This document shows positions 8,435 to 17,218 of a stretch of DNA of 64,000 nt, in pieces; positions within the stretch are counted from its first letter, which is position 1, and every line of letters begins with the position of its first letter. Location: NCBI RefSeq assembly GCF_014640435.1, contig NZ_BMGY01000007.1, positions 62,001-126,000 on the forward strand, given 5' to 3'. Source of the DNA: Hymenobacter frigidus (GTDB taxonomy: Bacteria > Bacteroidota > Bacteroidia > Cytophagales > Hymenobacteraceae). The position numbers and the translations under genes are program-made. The notes beneath the pieces are model-generated. The model saw nothing but the letters and a program-made list of their open reading frames with translations, was not told where the DNA came from and did not search any database.

Positions 8435-9739
8435 TTAACCAAGGAGCACACCGGCCAGCAGGGCCGCTACCACAATAGCCACGCCCGGCACTTTTTCCCA
8501 GAGCAGCAGCAGGAACGTGGTGCCCACCAGCAGCGGGTTCAGGGGCAAAGTATCGATAGGGCCGAGGTGAAACGGCAGGGCCAGCAGGCGGTAAGGCAAG
8601 GGGTGATAAAGCAGGAAAGTGGCCGCGCACACCAGCCCGGCACTCACCGCGTTGATGCCTTCGAGCGAGGCCTGCACCACGCGGTATTGCCGCAGCCGGT
8701 CCCAGAATCGAATAACGAAAAATATCAGGAGCGTACCCGGCAAAAAGATGCCCACCGTGCCCACCAGCGCCCCCACTACCTGCATGCCCGTGCCGCCGGC
8801 CGGGCGCATGGCCAGCGCTCCAATGTAGGCGGCAAACGAAAAATTGGGCCCCGGCATGGCCTGCACCAACCCCAGCCCCGACAGGAACTCCGGCCCCGTG
8901 AGGTAGTGCTTAAACTCCACAAATTCGGCGTAGAGCAGCGGGGCCAGCACCTGCCCACCGCCAAAGACAAGGGAGCCGTTGCGGTAAAAATTCTCGAACA
9001 ACCGCACCGGCTGCAAGTGGGTATAATGGCCCAATACGGCCGCCCCTACCAGGATGCCCAGCCACAGCACAAAGTTGGCCCACTCGATGCGCAGCGGGGT
9101 TTTCTCCTGAATGATGACGTGCCGCCGGTACCGCACCGTGGTCACGGCCCCGCCGGCCAGCAGCAGCAGCGGCAGCATCCAGGGCAGCTGGAAAAAGTAG
9201 GCCAGCATGGCGGAGGCCACCATCAGTCCCACCGCCGTTTTGGTGCGAATTACTTTCTCGGCGATGCGGTAGGCTGAAAATGCCACAAAGCCCACCGCCA
9301 TAGGCTGCACAAACTGCACCAGCGCCGCCACCCGGGCGGGGTCGAGGTGGCTGAGCGTGAGCCCGGCCAGGGTCATCATGGCCACGGCCGGCGTTATCCA
9401 GACTAGCAGGGTGAGGTAGGCCAGGTTGGGCCCGCCCAGCCGGAAGCCGATAACGGTGATGGTCTGGGTTGACGTAGGGCCCGGCAGCAGCGCGCACAGC
9501 GCCTGTAACTCCAGCAGCTCGGCGGCACTGATGTAGCGGCGCTTATCAACCAGCAACCGAAAAAACATGGCCAGGTGCGCTTGCGGCCCGCCAAAGGCCG
9601 TGAGGGCGAGTACGGCCACGTCCTTTAAAAAAATAATACCCCGCACCCGCCGCGTCCGCTTGCCCGAGCGCCGCGGGGGCGGGGTGAGCGAAACGGGGGC
9701 AAGGGGGTGCGGGGCAGAAGACGACGAGGGAACAGTCAT
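8435..9739 (-). CDS. chrA: Chromate transporter, two-domain ChrA
   Basis: 434 residues with two copies of the CHR domain and about ten to twelve membrane helices. The first copy shows TAFGGPQAHLAMF and LLPGPTSTQTITVIGFRLGG; the second shows VFGGGQVLAPLLYAEFV and QAMPGPNFSFAAYIG. ChrA proteins export chromate (CrO4 2-) across the inner membrane, though many homologues have untested substrates. The N-terminus has a Pro/Ser-rich leader of about 35 residues before the first helix. The gene converges with the acyltransferase (26-base gap), and a long hairpin lies immediately 5' of its start. Confidence 0.88.
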   Translation of the reverse strand: MTVPSSSSAPHPLAPVSLTPPPRRSGKRTRRVRGIIFLKDVAVLALTAFGGPQAHLAMFFRLLVDKRRYISAAELLELQALCALLPGPTSTQTITVIGFRLGGPNLAYLTLLVWITPAVAMMTLAGLTLSHLDPARVAALVQFVQPMAVGFVAFSAYRIAEKVIRTKTAVGLMVASAMLAYFFQLPWMLPLLLLAGGAVTTVRYRRHVIIQEKTPLRIEWANFVLWLGILVGAAVLGHYTHLQPVRLFENFYRNGSLVFGGGQVLAPLLYAEFVEFKHYLTGPEFLSGLGLVQAMPGPNFSFAAYIGALAMRPAGGTGMQVVGALVGTVGIFLPGTLLIFFVIRFWDRLRQYRVVQASLEGINAVSAGLVCAATFLLYHPLPYRLLALPFHLGPIDTLPLNPLLVGTTFLLLLWEKVPGVAIVVAALLAGVLLG

Positions 9740-9744
9740 AAAAA

Positions 9745-9850
9745 GAACGTCATGCTGAGCGTAGCCGAAGCATCTGGCGTGCAGCAGTAATCCAAATGAT
9801 TGAATTAGTTACACCGGCGAGATGCTTCGGCTACGCTCAGCATGACGTTC
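9745..9850. repeat. GTCATGCTGAGC-family hairpin, copy 2
   Basis: Arms 9745-9775 and 9820-9850 are perfect 31-bp inverted repeats. The arms share GAACGTCATGCTGAGC and GAAGCATCT with copy 1 but differ in the middle (GTAGCC in place of TTGTC). It begins five bases upstream of the chrA start and follows the oxygenase gene, so any chrA promoter must lie within or beyond it. Confidence 0.9.
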
Positions 9851-9873
9851 TGCTTTTTATGCTTCTCGTCAGC

Positions 9874-10848
9874 TTACTTCTTCTTCAGGCCCAACTCAAT
9901 CAGGCGCTCGTTCAGGAATTCACCGGCGGTGATGTCCGCTTCTTTCTTGGGGTTGTCCGGCGTCACGCAGTGCTCCAGGGCCGCCAGGCTCATTTCGGAG
10001 CGCGGGTGCATGAAGAACGGAATGCTGAAGCGCGAGGTATTCATTTTCTCACGGGCGGGGTTTACCACGCGGTGGATGGTGCTTTTCAGCACGCCGTTGG
10101 TCAGGCGCTGAAGCATGTCGCCCACGTTCACCACAATCTGGTCAGGCAGCGCGGTGATGGCAATCCACTTGCCATCGCGGCGCTTCACCTGCAGGCCATC
10201 GGCGCTGGCGCCCATGAGCAGGGTAATCAGGTTAATATCACCGTGTTCGGCGGCGCGCACGGCATCGGCGGGCACGGCATCCGGGTCTTCGATGGGGAAG
10301 TAGTGAATGGGGCGCAGAATGCTGTTGCCGTGCTTCACCTTGTCGTCGAAATAATTTTCGGGCAGTTCCAGGAACAGGGCAATGGCGCGCAACACGTCCT
10401 GACCGGCACTTTCCAGCGTGCGGTACGCCATGAACGTGCTCTTTTGAAAACCCGGCACTTCCTTGGGCCAGATGTTGGCGGGGTACTCGTTTTTGATGGG
10501 GTCTTCCTCTTCTACCTCTTGGCCCACGTGGTAAAATTCTTTCAGGTCGCCAGTGTTGCGGCCCTTAGCGTGCTCCTTGCCCTTGCTAATGTAGCCGCGC
10601 TGGCCCGCCAGCTCCGGGTGCTCGTAGCGCTGCTTGGCGGCGTCGGGCAATTGGAAAAACGACTGCACGTCGGCGTACAATTGTTTAGTTTGCGCGTCGT
10701 TCAGGCCATGGTTTTTGAGGGCCACAAAGCCGATGCTTTGGTACGCCTCGCCGAGCTGTTGCACGAAGCGGGCTTTGCGCTCCGGGTCACCGGAACGGAA
10801 GTCGGCGAGGTCGAGCGAAGGAATCTGGTCAAGAAGTTGGTCCTGCAT
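9874..10848 (-). CDS. Isopenicillin N synthase-like 2-oxoglutarate/Fe(II) oxygenase
   Basis: 324 residues from ATG 10848 (MQDQLLDQIPSLDLADF). The N-terminal non-heme dioxygenase domain (IPSLDLADF, YQSIGFVALKNHGL) precedes a jelly-roll domain with the Fe ligands in HGDINLITLLMG (H and D) and STIHRVVNP (H), and the R.S..FF motif (RFSIPFFMHP) that binds 2-oxoglutarate. The family includes isopenicillin N synthase, ethylene-forming enzymes and many oxidases of unknown substrate. No beta-lactam genes are nearby, so a specific role cannot be given. It is a single gene flanked by a hairpin at its 3' side. Confidence 0.82.
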   Translation of the reverse strand: MQDQLLDQIPSLDLADFRSGDPERKARFVQQLGEAYQSIGFVALKNHGLNDAQTKQLYADVQSFFQLPDAAKQRYEHPELAGQRGYISKGKEHAKGRNTGDLKEFYHVGQEVEEEDPIKNEYPANIWPKEVPGFQKSTFMAYRTLESAGQDVLRAIALFLELPENYFDDKVKHGNSILRPIHYFPIEDPDAVPADAVRAAEHGDINLITLLMGASADGLQVKRRDGKWIAITALPDQIVVNVGDMLQRLTNGVLKSTIHRVVNPAREKMNTSRFSIPFFMHPRSEMSLAALEHCVTPDNPKKEADITAGEFLNERLIELGLKKK

Positions 10849-11012
10849 TGAAAAAATAGGTTTACTTTGAGGCCCGTTGAGGCCTTTGGTGGGCAACGAC
10901 GCAAGTTAAGCAAAACCCCGCACCGGGGGCAAGCCGTAAGATTCGTTGCTTGTGGCTACAATTGCTTGTGGCTGCAATGATAATAACCACTACCAACCTT
11001 TTGAGTTTTTCT

Positions 11013-11864
11013 ATGAAACGTCCTTTCTGGCTGCTGTGCAGCACGACCCTTACCCTGGCGCTGCTGGCAAGCTGCGAATCGAGCAAGCCGGCTACCGACG
11101 TTAGCGCCTCGGCCGGCAGCACCAGCCCCGCCGCGGCCCGCACCGCGGCCAGCGGGGAGAGCATGGAATCGAATGGCATTCGCCTGACCCCATTCAGCGA
11201 CTCGCCCAAATTTCCCGAGGCCCAGATGCAGCTCCGCGCGCCCATCGCCGGTGCTACGCTACAGAGCGGTGAGGTAGCCTTCGACTACCAAACCACCAAC
11301 TTTCAGCTCACCAAAATGAGCGGTGGCCCCAATATGACCCAGATGGCCAACTCCATGAAGGGCCAGCACATTCACAACATCGTGGACAATCAGCCCTACA
11401 CGGCTCACTACGAAACCCGTTTCTCCAAGGCGATTCCCGATGGGCAGCACGCGGTGCTTTCCTTCTTGTCGCGCTCGTACCACGAGAGCCTCAAGCACCG
11501 CGGTGCCTACGACCTGCGCATTGTTAACGTGGGCAGCACCACGCCGGCCCCGGCCACGCCGATGCTGGATGTGAAGGCTCCGCACCTATTCTACAGCCGG
11601 CCCAAAGACACCTACACCGGGGCCGATGCCAAGCGCATCATGCTCGACTTTTACCTCGTGAACACCACCCTGGACCCCAGCGGCAACCGGGTACGTGCCA
11701 CCATCAACGGCATCGAGTTTATGATTGACCGGTGGTTGCCTTACCAGATGGAGGGCCTGCCCGCCGGCGAAAACACTGTGAAGCTGGAGCTGGTCGACAG
11801 CAGCGGCACCATGATTCCCGGCCCGTACAACTCGGTTACCCGCACGTTCACGGTAGCCCCGTAA
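11013..11864 (+). CDS. Lipoprotein of unknown function
   Basis: 283 residues from ATG 11013. MKRPFWLLCSTTLTLALLASC is a lipoprotein signal with lipobox LASC. A Ser/Ala/Thr-rich linker follows, then two similar beta-rich halves: one with RAPIAGATLQSGEVAFDYQ and GQHIHNIVDNQPY, the other with APHLFYSRPKDTYTG and GNRVRATINGIEFMIDRW. The second half ends in AGENTVKLELVD, reminiscent of Ig-like or carbohydrate-binding folds. No firm family was recognised. It is probably anchored to the outer membrane. The hairpin at 11891 follows its stop. Confidence 0.55.
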   Translation: MKRPFWLLCSTTLTLALLASCESSKPATDVSASAGSTSPAAARTAASGESMESNGIRLTPFSDSPKFPEAQMQLRAPIAGATLQSGEVAFDYQTTNFQLTKMSGGPNMTQMANSMKGQHIHNIVDNQPYTAHYETRFSKAIPDGQHAVLSFLSRSYHESLKHRGAYDLRIVNVGSTTPAPATPMLDVKAPHLFYSRPKDTYTGADAKRIMLDFYLVNTTLDPSGNRVRATINGIEFMIDRWLPYQMEGLPAGENTVKLELVDSSGTMIPGPYNSVTRTFTVAP

Positions 11865-11890
11865 CGCTGGTTTCCCACGGTCAACCTGGC

Positions 11891-11982
11891 ACGTCATGCT
11901 GAGCTGGCCGAAGCCTCTCTACCACGCAACTAATTAGCTTTAGCGGTGTGGTAGAGAGGCTTCGGCCAGCTCAGCATGACGT
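11891..11982. repeat. GTCATGCTGAGC-family hairpin, copy 3
   Basis: Arms 11891-11925 and 11948-11982 are a perfect 35-bp inverted repeat (ACGTCATGCTGAGCTGGCC...). The right arm is followed by a T run (11984-11990), so this copy may also terminate the lipoprotein message before mcrB. Confidence 0.9.
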
Positions 11983-12039
11983 TCTTTTTTAAGGTTATTT
12001 GCTGCTCTTCTCTTCCGCTCCAGCCCTACCTTGCTTGCT

Positions 12040-13323
12040 ATGCCTACCGCTCCCGGCTCTGCCACTATTCTGGTTCCGCTGCTCACCCGCGAGCAGGTGC
12101 TGCGTGCCCTGCGGCAAATAGTACGCGAGGGCCGTCCCCTGCCCCCCAGCACAGTGTACGAGCTGGTATACCGGGGCCGCCGCTACCCGCCCCGCGCCGT
12201 AGCCGAGTTGGCCTACCGCCTGGCCACGGGCAACCCCAGCGCCCACTGGCCCCGGCCCGCCGGCGGCCCTACCAACGCCCTGCTCGAAGGCCTCGACTTC
12301 ACCATCAGCACCAAGCGGCCCGTGCTCACCTCGGGCGCGGCCCACGATGGCGACGAAACCGCCCGGCAGCAGGCCGAAGACTTATACACCGGCCTCGCGG
12401 GTTCGCCGGCCTTCGCCCACGCGGCCGAGCCAGTTCCCTCCTACGCTTCCCAGCCTTATTCGCGGGCCGATGCTTTGACCGAGCTGTTTATGTCGGAAGC
12501 TGAGCTGGACGCGGCCCTGACCGGTCTGGCCCGCCGCCGCAACCTGCTGCTGCAAGGGCCACCCGGTACGGGCAAAACGTTTCTGGCGCGCCGCCTGGCT
12601 TGGCTGCTGCTGGGGGCCCAGGACGAAAGCCGCATTGAGCTAGTGCAATTTCACCCCAGCTACGGCTATGAAGATTTTATGCTCGGCTTCCGGCCCGCGG
12701 CCGATGGACGCTTTCAGCTAATGCCCGGCGTGCTGCCGCTGCTGTGCCAGCGCGCCGCCGCCGACCCCGACCGGCCGTATTTCCTGCTCATCGATGAAGT
12801 GAACCGTGGCAACGTGCCGCGCATTTTTGGCGAGCTGCTGCTGTTGCTCGAAGCCGACAAGCGCGGCCCCGCCCACGCCTTGCGGCTGCCCTACGCGCCC
12901 GCCGAAGCCCCGCGCTTCTTTGTGCCCGACAACCTGTACGTCATCGGCACCCTCAACCTGGCCGACCGTTCCCTCAGCCCGCTCGACTACGCCCTGCGCC
13001 GCCGCTTTGCCTTTGTGGGCCTGGCGCCGCAGTTTGGGCCGCCCCTCCGGCAATTCCTGACGGCCCGGCAGGTGCCTCCGGCCTTAGTAGAGCAGCTTTG
13101 CACCCGCATGGCCGCTCTCAATCAAACCATTGCCGACGACCCCGAGCTGGGCCCCGACTTCGCCATTGGCCACAGCTACTTCTGCCAGCCGCCTGCCCAG
13201 GCCCAGCAGGCCGCCGCTTGGCTGCGGCTTATTCTGGAACAGGAAATAGGGCCGCTACTAACTGATTATTGGCGCGAACAGCCTACCACAGCCGCCGCCC
13301 AGCTTCGCAAGCTGCTGGCGTAG
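12040..13323 (+). CDS. McrB-type restriction GTPase (AAA+) with ScoMcrA-like N-terminal domain
   Basis: 427 residues from ATG 12040; a TTG three codons earlier is also possible. The AAA+ domain has Walker A GPPGTGKT (173-180), Walker B FLLIDEVNRGN, and the McrB signature GTLNLADRSLSPLDYALRRRF, where LNLAD stands in place of the usual MNTAD. In McrBC systems this subunit forms a GTP-driven hexamer that moves DNA to the McrC nuclease. The N-terminal part (VLRALRQIVREG, YELVYRGRRYPPRAVAELAYR, about residues 18-65) looks like the head domain of ScoMcrA and related modified-base restriction enzymes, not the DUF3578 domain of E. coli McrB. A near-consensus -7 box (TACCTTGC, 12027-12034) ends six bases before the ATG. 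Confidence 0.85.
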   Translation: MPTAPGSATILVPLLTREQVLRALRQIVREGRPLPPSTVYELVYRGRRYPPRAVAELAYRLATGNPSAHWPRPAGGPTNALLEGLDFTISTKRPVLTSGAAHDGDETARQQAEDLYTGLAGSPAFAHAAEPVPSYASQPYSRADALTELFMSEAELDAALTGLARRRNLLLQGPPGTGKTFLARRLAWLLLGAQDESRIELVQFHPSYGYEDFMLGFRPAADGRFQLMPGVLPLLCQRAAADPDRPYFLLIDEVNRGNVPRIFGELLLLLEADKRGPAHALRLPYAPAEAPRFFVPDNLYVIGTLNLADRSLSPLDYALRRRFAFVGLAPQFGPPLRQFLTARQVPPALVEQLCTRMAALNQTIADDPELGPDFAIGHSYFCQPPAQAQQAAAWLRLILEQEIGPLLTDYWREQPTTAAAQLRKLLA

Positions 13324-13344
13324 CACTTCATCCGGCAATTTATT

Positions 13345-13495
13345 GAAGCTGTTTAGGAATTCAAAAAAACTGAGTGACCGTCATGCCGAGCGCCGCCGAG
13401 GCATCTCGCTCGCCTCGTTGAACGGCCCGGACGGCCCGAGCGAGATGCCTCGGCGGCGCTCGGCATGACCGACTAACAAATTCCTAAACAGCTTC
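13345..13495. repeat. GTCATGCTGAGC-family hairpin, copy 4, inside the mcrB-mcrC spacer
   Basis: The inner arms 13380-13412 and 13437-13469 are a perfect 33-bp repeat in a GC-rich variant (GTCATGCCGAGCGCCGCCGAGGCATC). They are nested inside a second perfect 17-bp inverted repeat, 13345-13361 (GAAGCTGTTTAGGAATT) with 13479-13495. The whole structure separates mcrB from mcrC by 233 bases. Confidence 0.9.
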
Positions 13496-13556
13496 ATTAC
13501 CATGGTTTGTGGCTACCGCAGCCGTGGAATACGTTTTATCGAATTGAATTGAATTC

Positions 13557-14597
13557 GTGATTCCCCTCCCCACACTCTATTATTTCCTGTGCTACGCCTG
13601 GAACCGACTGCCCGAGCCGGCCGTGCTGGAAGCTAGTGAGGCCACGCCGTTTCATCGGCCGCTGGGGCTGCTGGCGCAAGTACTGCTGCACGGCACCCGT
13701 CGGTTGCTGCGGGCAGGGCTGCCGCGCACGTTCACGGCGCAGGAAGCGGAGTTGGCGCAGCTGCGGGGCCGCATTGAGCTGGCTCCTACCCTGGGCCGAA
13801 GGCTGCTGGAGCGCGGCCGCGCCGTGTGTGTCTTTGATGAGTTAAGCGCCGATTCACCTTTGCTGCGCTTGCTGGTCCACACCCTGGGCGTGCTGGCCGG
13901 AGCCGCCGATTTGCCGGCCGCATTGCGCCGCGAACTGCGGCACCTGCGGCAACGGTTTCCGGCGGCGCTCACCAGCATACCGCTGGCTCTGCCCACGGCG
14001 GCCACGTTCTGGGAGCTACGCCGGCAGCGACCCGATGCCCAGGCTGCCTTTCTGCTGCATGTGTGCGAATTGGTGTGGCAAACTGCGCTACCCGAACCCA
14101 CGGCCGGTGGCCGGAGCCGCTTCGTTGATTTCCGCCGCGACGAAGTGCTGATGGCCCGGCTGTTTGAGCAGTTCACCCGCAACTTTTTCCGCCGCGAGCA
14201 GCGCCGCTACCGCGTGTATGCCGAAACCATTGCCTGGCAAGCCCAGGCCAGCCAACCCGACGACCTGGAATTGCTGCCCACCATGCTCACCGATACCACC
14301 CTCGACGCGCCGGACCGCAAAATAATTCTCGACACCAAGTACTACGCCGCCGCCCTGCGCCCGCGCTACGACCGGCAACGCCTCATTGCCCCGCACCTCT
14401 ACCAGCTCTACGCCTACCTCCAAAACCAGCGCCCCGGCCCAGAACAAAGCCTGGAAGGTGTGCTCCTATATCCGGCCGCCACTCAGGCCGTTGATTTGCG
14501 CTACACCCTCGGCGGGCACCCGGTGCGGGTGGTTACGTTAAACTTGCACCAGCCCTGGACCGGCATCGCGGCCGATTTGCTGGGCCTGATTGCCTGA
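13557..14597 (+). CDS. McrC-type 5-methylcytosine restriction endonuclease subunit
   Basis: 346 residues from GTG 13557 (MIPLPTLYYFLCYAWNRLPE). The N-terminal part matches the McrC finger/McrB-binding region (a Tyr-rich start, then RG.IEL.PTLGRRLL), and the C-terminal part is a PD-(D/E)xK nuclease: DDLELLPTMLTDTTL followed by KIILDTKYY, which supply the metal-binding Asp and the D-x-K pair. McrC cuts DNA with modified cytosines when driven by McrB. It is the partner of the upstream mcrB-like gene although a 150-bp hairpin structure lies between them. No methylase is nearby, as expected for a modification-dependent (type IV) system. Confidence 0.85.
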   Translation: MIPLPTLYYFLCYAWNRLPEPAVLEASEATPFHRPLGLLAQVLLHGTRRLLRAGLPRTFTAQEAELAQLRGRIELAPTLGRRLLERGRAVCVFDELSADSPLLRLLVHTLGVLAGAADLPAALRRELRHLRQRFPAALTSIPLALPTAATFWELRRQRPDAQAAFLLHVCELVWQTALPEPTAGGRSRFVDFRRDEVLMARLFEQFTRNFFRREQRRYRVYAETIAWQAQASQPDDLELLPTMLTDTTLDAPDRKIILDTKYYAAALRPRYDRQRLIAPHLYQLYAYLQNQRPGPEQSLEGVLLYPAATQAVDLRYTLGGHPVRVVTLNLHQPWTGIAADLLGLIA

Positions 14598-14641
14598 TGA
14601 GGCTGTTGTGGCGAGCAGCGCGCAGCCACGACAGCTAAGCA

Positions 14642-14683
14642 CAAAAAAGCCCGGACTTTCCAAGGAAAATCCGGGCTTTTCTT
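14642..14683. terminator. Bidirectional terminator between mcrC and a lipoprotein gene
   Basis: AAAAAAGCCCGGACTTTCC pairs with GGAAAATCCGGGCTTTT, giving a stem flanked by A and T runs on both sides. It lies between two convergent genes. Confidence 0.85.
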
Positions 14684-14726
14684 ACCTTAGGAAAAAGCAT
14701 TGGGCTGGCACGGAGCCAGCGGCCAA

Positions 14727-14975
14727 CTACTTCTTAACTTCTTCGGTCGTAGTGGTGGTGGTGGTAGCAGCAGGAGCATCCGTAGCAGGAGCCATCGTGC
14801 CTTCAGCAGCAGGAGCAGCCATTACGGTCGTGTCAGTTACGGTCGTGGTGGTCGAAGTCTCGGTGGTAGCAGCGGGAGTCTCAGTGGTAGTGGTTTCGGT
14901 CGATTTCGACTCGCACGACGACAGACCAGCGGTCAGGACCAGGCCCAGGGCAGCAACTTTAAACAGGTTGTTCAT
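14727..14975 (-). CDS. Thr-rich small lipoprotein
   Basis: 82 residues. MNNLFKVAALGLVLTAGLSSC is a lipoprotein signal with lipobox LSSC; the mature part is almost wholly Thr, Ala, Glu and Pro (TETTTTETPAATTETSTTTT). Such low-complexity Thr/Ala lipoproteins are common small envelope proteins in Hymenobacter-type genomes and have no known role. The upstream region shared with the sigma factor gene is AT-rich, so divergent promoters are likely. Confidence 0.6.
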   Translation of the reverse strand: MNNLFKVAALGLVLTAGLSSCESKSTETTTTETPAATTETSTTTTVTDTTVMAAPAAEGTMAPATDAPAATTTTTTTEEVKK

Positions 14976-15108
14976 TTTGGGGGTAATTTTGAAAATGGGT
15001 TAACTAAAAAACGCCCTTTATGCCTGCTTACTTAAAAGGTAACCCGGCCGAAAAAATCTTTTTTTGCGGGTTACTTGTGCCCCGCGATTGTATTAACACC
15101 CAAAGTGA

Positions 15109-15717
15109 ATGAGCAGAGGCAATTCAACCTCCTCTTCTTTGTCTCCTACCGACGACGCGCTGATTGCGGCCATTCGTGGCGGCGATGAGCGGGCCCTGGC
15201 TCAGCTCTACCGGTTGCACTGGCCCATGATATCGCATTTCGTGCTGCAAAACAGCGGCTCCGAAGACGATGCCCAGGACGTGTACCAGGAAGGTGTGATG
15301 GTGTTTTATGAAAAGGTGCGCGACGGTTCGCTCGAACTCACCTGCCAGATTAAAACCTACCTCTACGCCGTGTGCCGCCGCCTGTGGCTCAAGCGTCTGA
15401 CCAGCAAAAGCCGCTTCGGCGTGCGCTTGCTTGATGAGGAGGAACACGGCTCCCTGCTCAACACCGGGGCCGAAGAAGACCTGCTTGCCGCCGAAGAACA
15501 GGACCGTCGGTTTGCCACCATGGCCGATGCCCTGCAACACCTCGGCGAGCCCTGCCGCTCGCTTTTGGAAGGCTTTTATCTGCTCGATAAATCGATGCAG
15601 GACCTGACGACAGAATTCGGCTACACCAACGCCGACAATGCTAAGAATCAAAAATATAAGTGCCTGGTACGCCTGAAAAAATTATTCTTTGCCCACTACA
15701 AAGAAGAGCCTATCTGA
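15109..15717 (+). CDS. ECF-type sigma-70 factor
   Basis: 202 residues. Sigma region 2 is at about residues 15-85 (AIRGGDERALAQLYRLHWP, SEDDAQDVYQEGVMVFYEKV, KTYLYAVCRRLWLKRL), which recognises the -10-like element and core polymerase. Region 4 is at about 140-195 (LEGFYLLDKSMQDLTTEFGYTN, KNQKYKCLVRLKKLF) with an HTH that reads the -35-like element. The next gene, 78 bases on, begins with an anti-sigma-like domain, so the two probably form a sigma/anti-sigma pair. The upstream 100 bases are AT-rich. Alternative starts are unlikely because MSRGNSTSS leads directly into the domain. Confidence 0.87.
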   Translation: MSRGNSTSSSLSPTDDALIAAIRGGDERALAQLYRLHWPMISHFVLQNSGSEDDAQDVYQEGVMVFYEKVRDGSLELTCQIKTYLYAVCRRLWLKRLTSKSRFGVRLLDEEEHGSLLNTGAEEDLLAAEEQDRRFATMADALQHLGEPCRSLLEGFYLLDKSMQDLTTEFGYTNADNAKNQKYKCLVRLKKLFFAHYKEEPI

Positions 15718-15795
15718 TACGTATACCCGGAAGCAAACGGCCTCCGATATTCCCATTCGCTTACCGCCGCTGGCCTGGGCCAGGAGCTTTTACCC

Positions 15796-16953
15796 ATGAT
15801 GACTGACGCTGACTATTACGCTCTATTTGAAGCCTACGCCCAAGGCGAGCTGGCCGGGCCCGCCCGTGCCAACCTGGAGGCGCGCTTGGCCGCCGACCCA
15901 GCCCTGAGCCTGCGCTACGCCGACTTTACGGAGCTAACCGGTACTCTGCGGGCCTACGGCCAGCACCAGCAGGCCCGCCAGCAGCTACGCACCCTCCACA
16001 CCGCCATGCTGGCCGCCGAAGCGCCGGAAGAAATTACTACCAAAACCCCGCTCACGCACACCGTGAACCCGATGCTGCGCATTTCGCGCACTGAGCGCCG
16101 GCTGCGCGATTTCTGGAATGGGCACCGCGCCACGGTGGGCGTAGCCGCCTCAGTGGCCGTGATGGCCGTGTTTGCCACGCTACTGGGCTTGGATATTTAC
16201 CGCAATTCTAAGGTGCAGCCGTCGCTGTATGGCTACACCGTGCTGCGCCGCGAGATGGACAAGCTCAAGCGCAACCAACGGGCCCTCAGCACTATTATTA
16301 CCCAAGGCCCTCCGGCTGCGCCGGCTGTTAACACCGGCAAGTTCAGCGGTACAGGCTTTGCGCTCACCTCAGAAGGCTACATCGTAACCAGCTACCATGT
16401 TATTCAAGGAGCTGACTCTATGCTGATTGAAGGGCGCGACCGGCAGCGTTACCACGCCGAACCCGTGTATTCCGACGTGAAGCACGACTTGGCCATTCTG
16501 CGCATTACCGATAAGAAATTTACCGGATTTGGCCGTTTACCTTATGCCATCAAATCGGGCCAGGCCGACTTGGGCGAGCGGGTATTCACGCTAGGCTACC
16601 CGCGTGAGGAAGTGGTGTACGGCGAGGGTTCGTTGAGCGCTCGGTCGGGCTTTGAGGGCGATACGGCTTTTTACCAAGTAAGCATTCCGGTGAATCCCGG
16701 CAACTCCGGCGGCCCGCTGCTGGACGAGCGCGGCAACCTGATTGGCGTGGTGAGCGGCCGGCAAAACGACGCGCAGAGTGCGGCTTTTGCTACCAAGTCA
16801 TCGTACCTGGTGCGCCTGGTAGATTCACTGGATGCGGCCAAGCCGGAAGCCCCTTACCACTTGCCCCGCTTCGGGCATCTGGCTGGTTCCGGACGGCCGC
16901 AACAGCTGAAAAAACTGCAGGACTACGTGTTTGTAGTTAAGGTATTTGAATAG
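15796..16953 (+). CDS. Membrane protein: anti-sigma-like N-terminus plus trypsin-like (DegP/S1C-type) protease
   Basis: 385 residues. The cytoplasmic part (1-110) starts with YYALFEAYAQGELAGPARANLEARLAADPAL, the layout of anti-sigma N-termini that hold an ECF factor. One membrane helix follows at about 113-135 (TVGVAASVAVMAVFATLLGLDIY). The periplasmic part is a chymotrypsin-fold protease with a complete triad: His201 in SYHVIQG, Asp231 in KHDLAILR and Ser304 in NPGNSGGPL. No PDZ domain is seen. The gene directly follows the ECF sigma gene. An attractive inference is that one polypeptide both sequesters the sigma factor and senses envelope stress; whether the protease cuts itself or other proteins is unknown. 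Confidence 0.8.
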   Translation: MMTDADYYALFEAYAQGELAGPARANLEARLAADPALSLRYADFTELTGTLRAYGQHQQARQQLRTLHTAMLAAEAPEEITTKTPLTHTVNPMLRISRTERRLRDFWNGHRATVGVAASVAVMAVFATLLGLDIYRNSKVQPSLYGYTVLRREMDKLKRNQRALSTIITQGPPAAPAVNTGKFSGTGFALTSEGYIVTSYHVIQGADSMLIEGRDRQRYHAEPVYSDVKHDLAILRITDKKFTGFGRLPYAIKSGQADLGERVFTLGYPREEVVYGEGSLSARSGFEGDTAFYQVSIPVNPGNSGGPLLDERGNLIGVVSGRQNDAQSAAFATKSSYLVRLVDSLDAAKPEAPYHLPRFGHLAGSGRPQQLKKLQDYVFVVKVFE

Positions 16954-17002
16954 GCATTATCCCGCTTTGTGGGCTAGCATGCTGCTTATTTGTGCCAATT
17001 AT

Positions 17003-17039
17003 AAGGCCTGTTTCTGTACGAAGCAGGCCTTCATTTTTG
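17003..17039 (+). terminator. Terminator after the sigma/protease operon
   Basis: AAGGCCTG (17003-17010) pairs with CAGGCCTT (17024-17031) and is followed by CATTTTTG. It sits 50 bases after the protease stop codon. Confidence 0.65.
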
Positions 17040-17218
17040 TTGGTCAGGCATTTGAATGATGTCACAACTACACGTCTTCCGATTGTCGTGTACTGTTTGG
17101 CCGTCTGGTTTGGCTAATCACCGCCTTTTAACAACCTTGAACCCCTGAAATCAGTATTTATCCCGAGGTAGTTTTGCTGACCTTTTCCTCTTTTCGCATT
17201 CCCTTAATTTTCCACCCC

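Noticed and set aside
14590..15003. Plus-strand Val/Ser-rich frame over the Thr-rich lipoprotein
   Set aside because: It is the antisense of a Thr/Ala low-complexity gene with a good lipobox on the minus strand.
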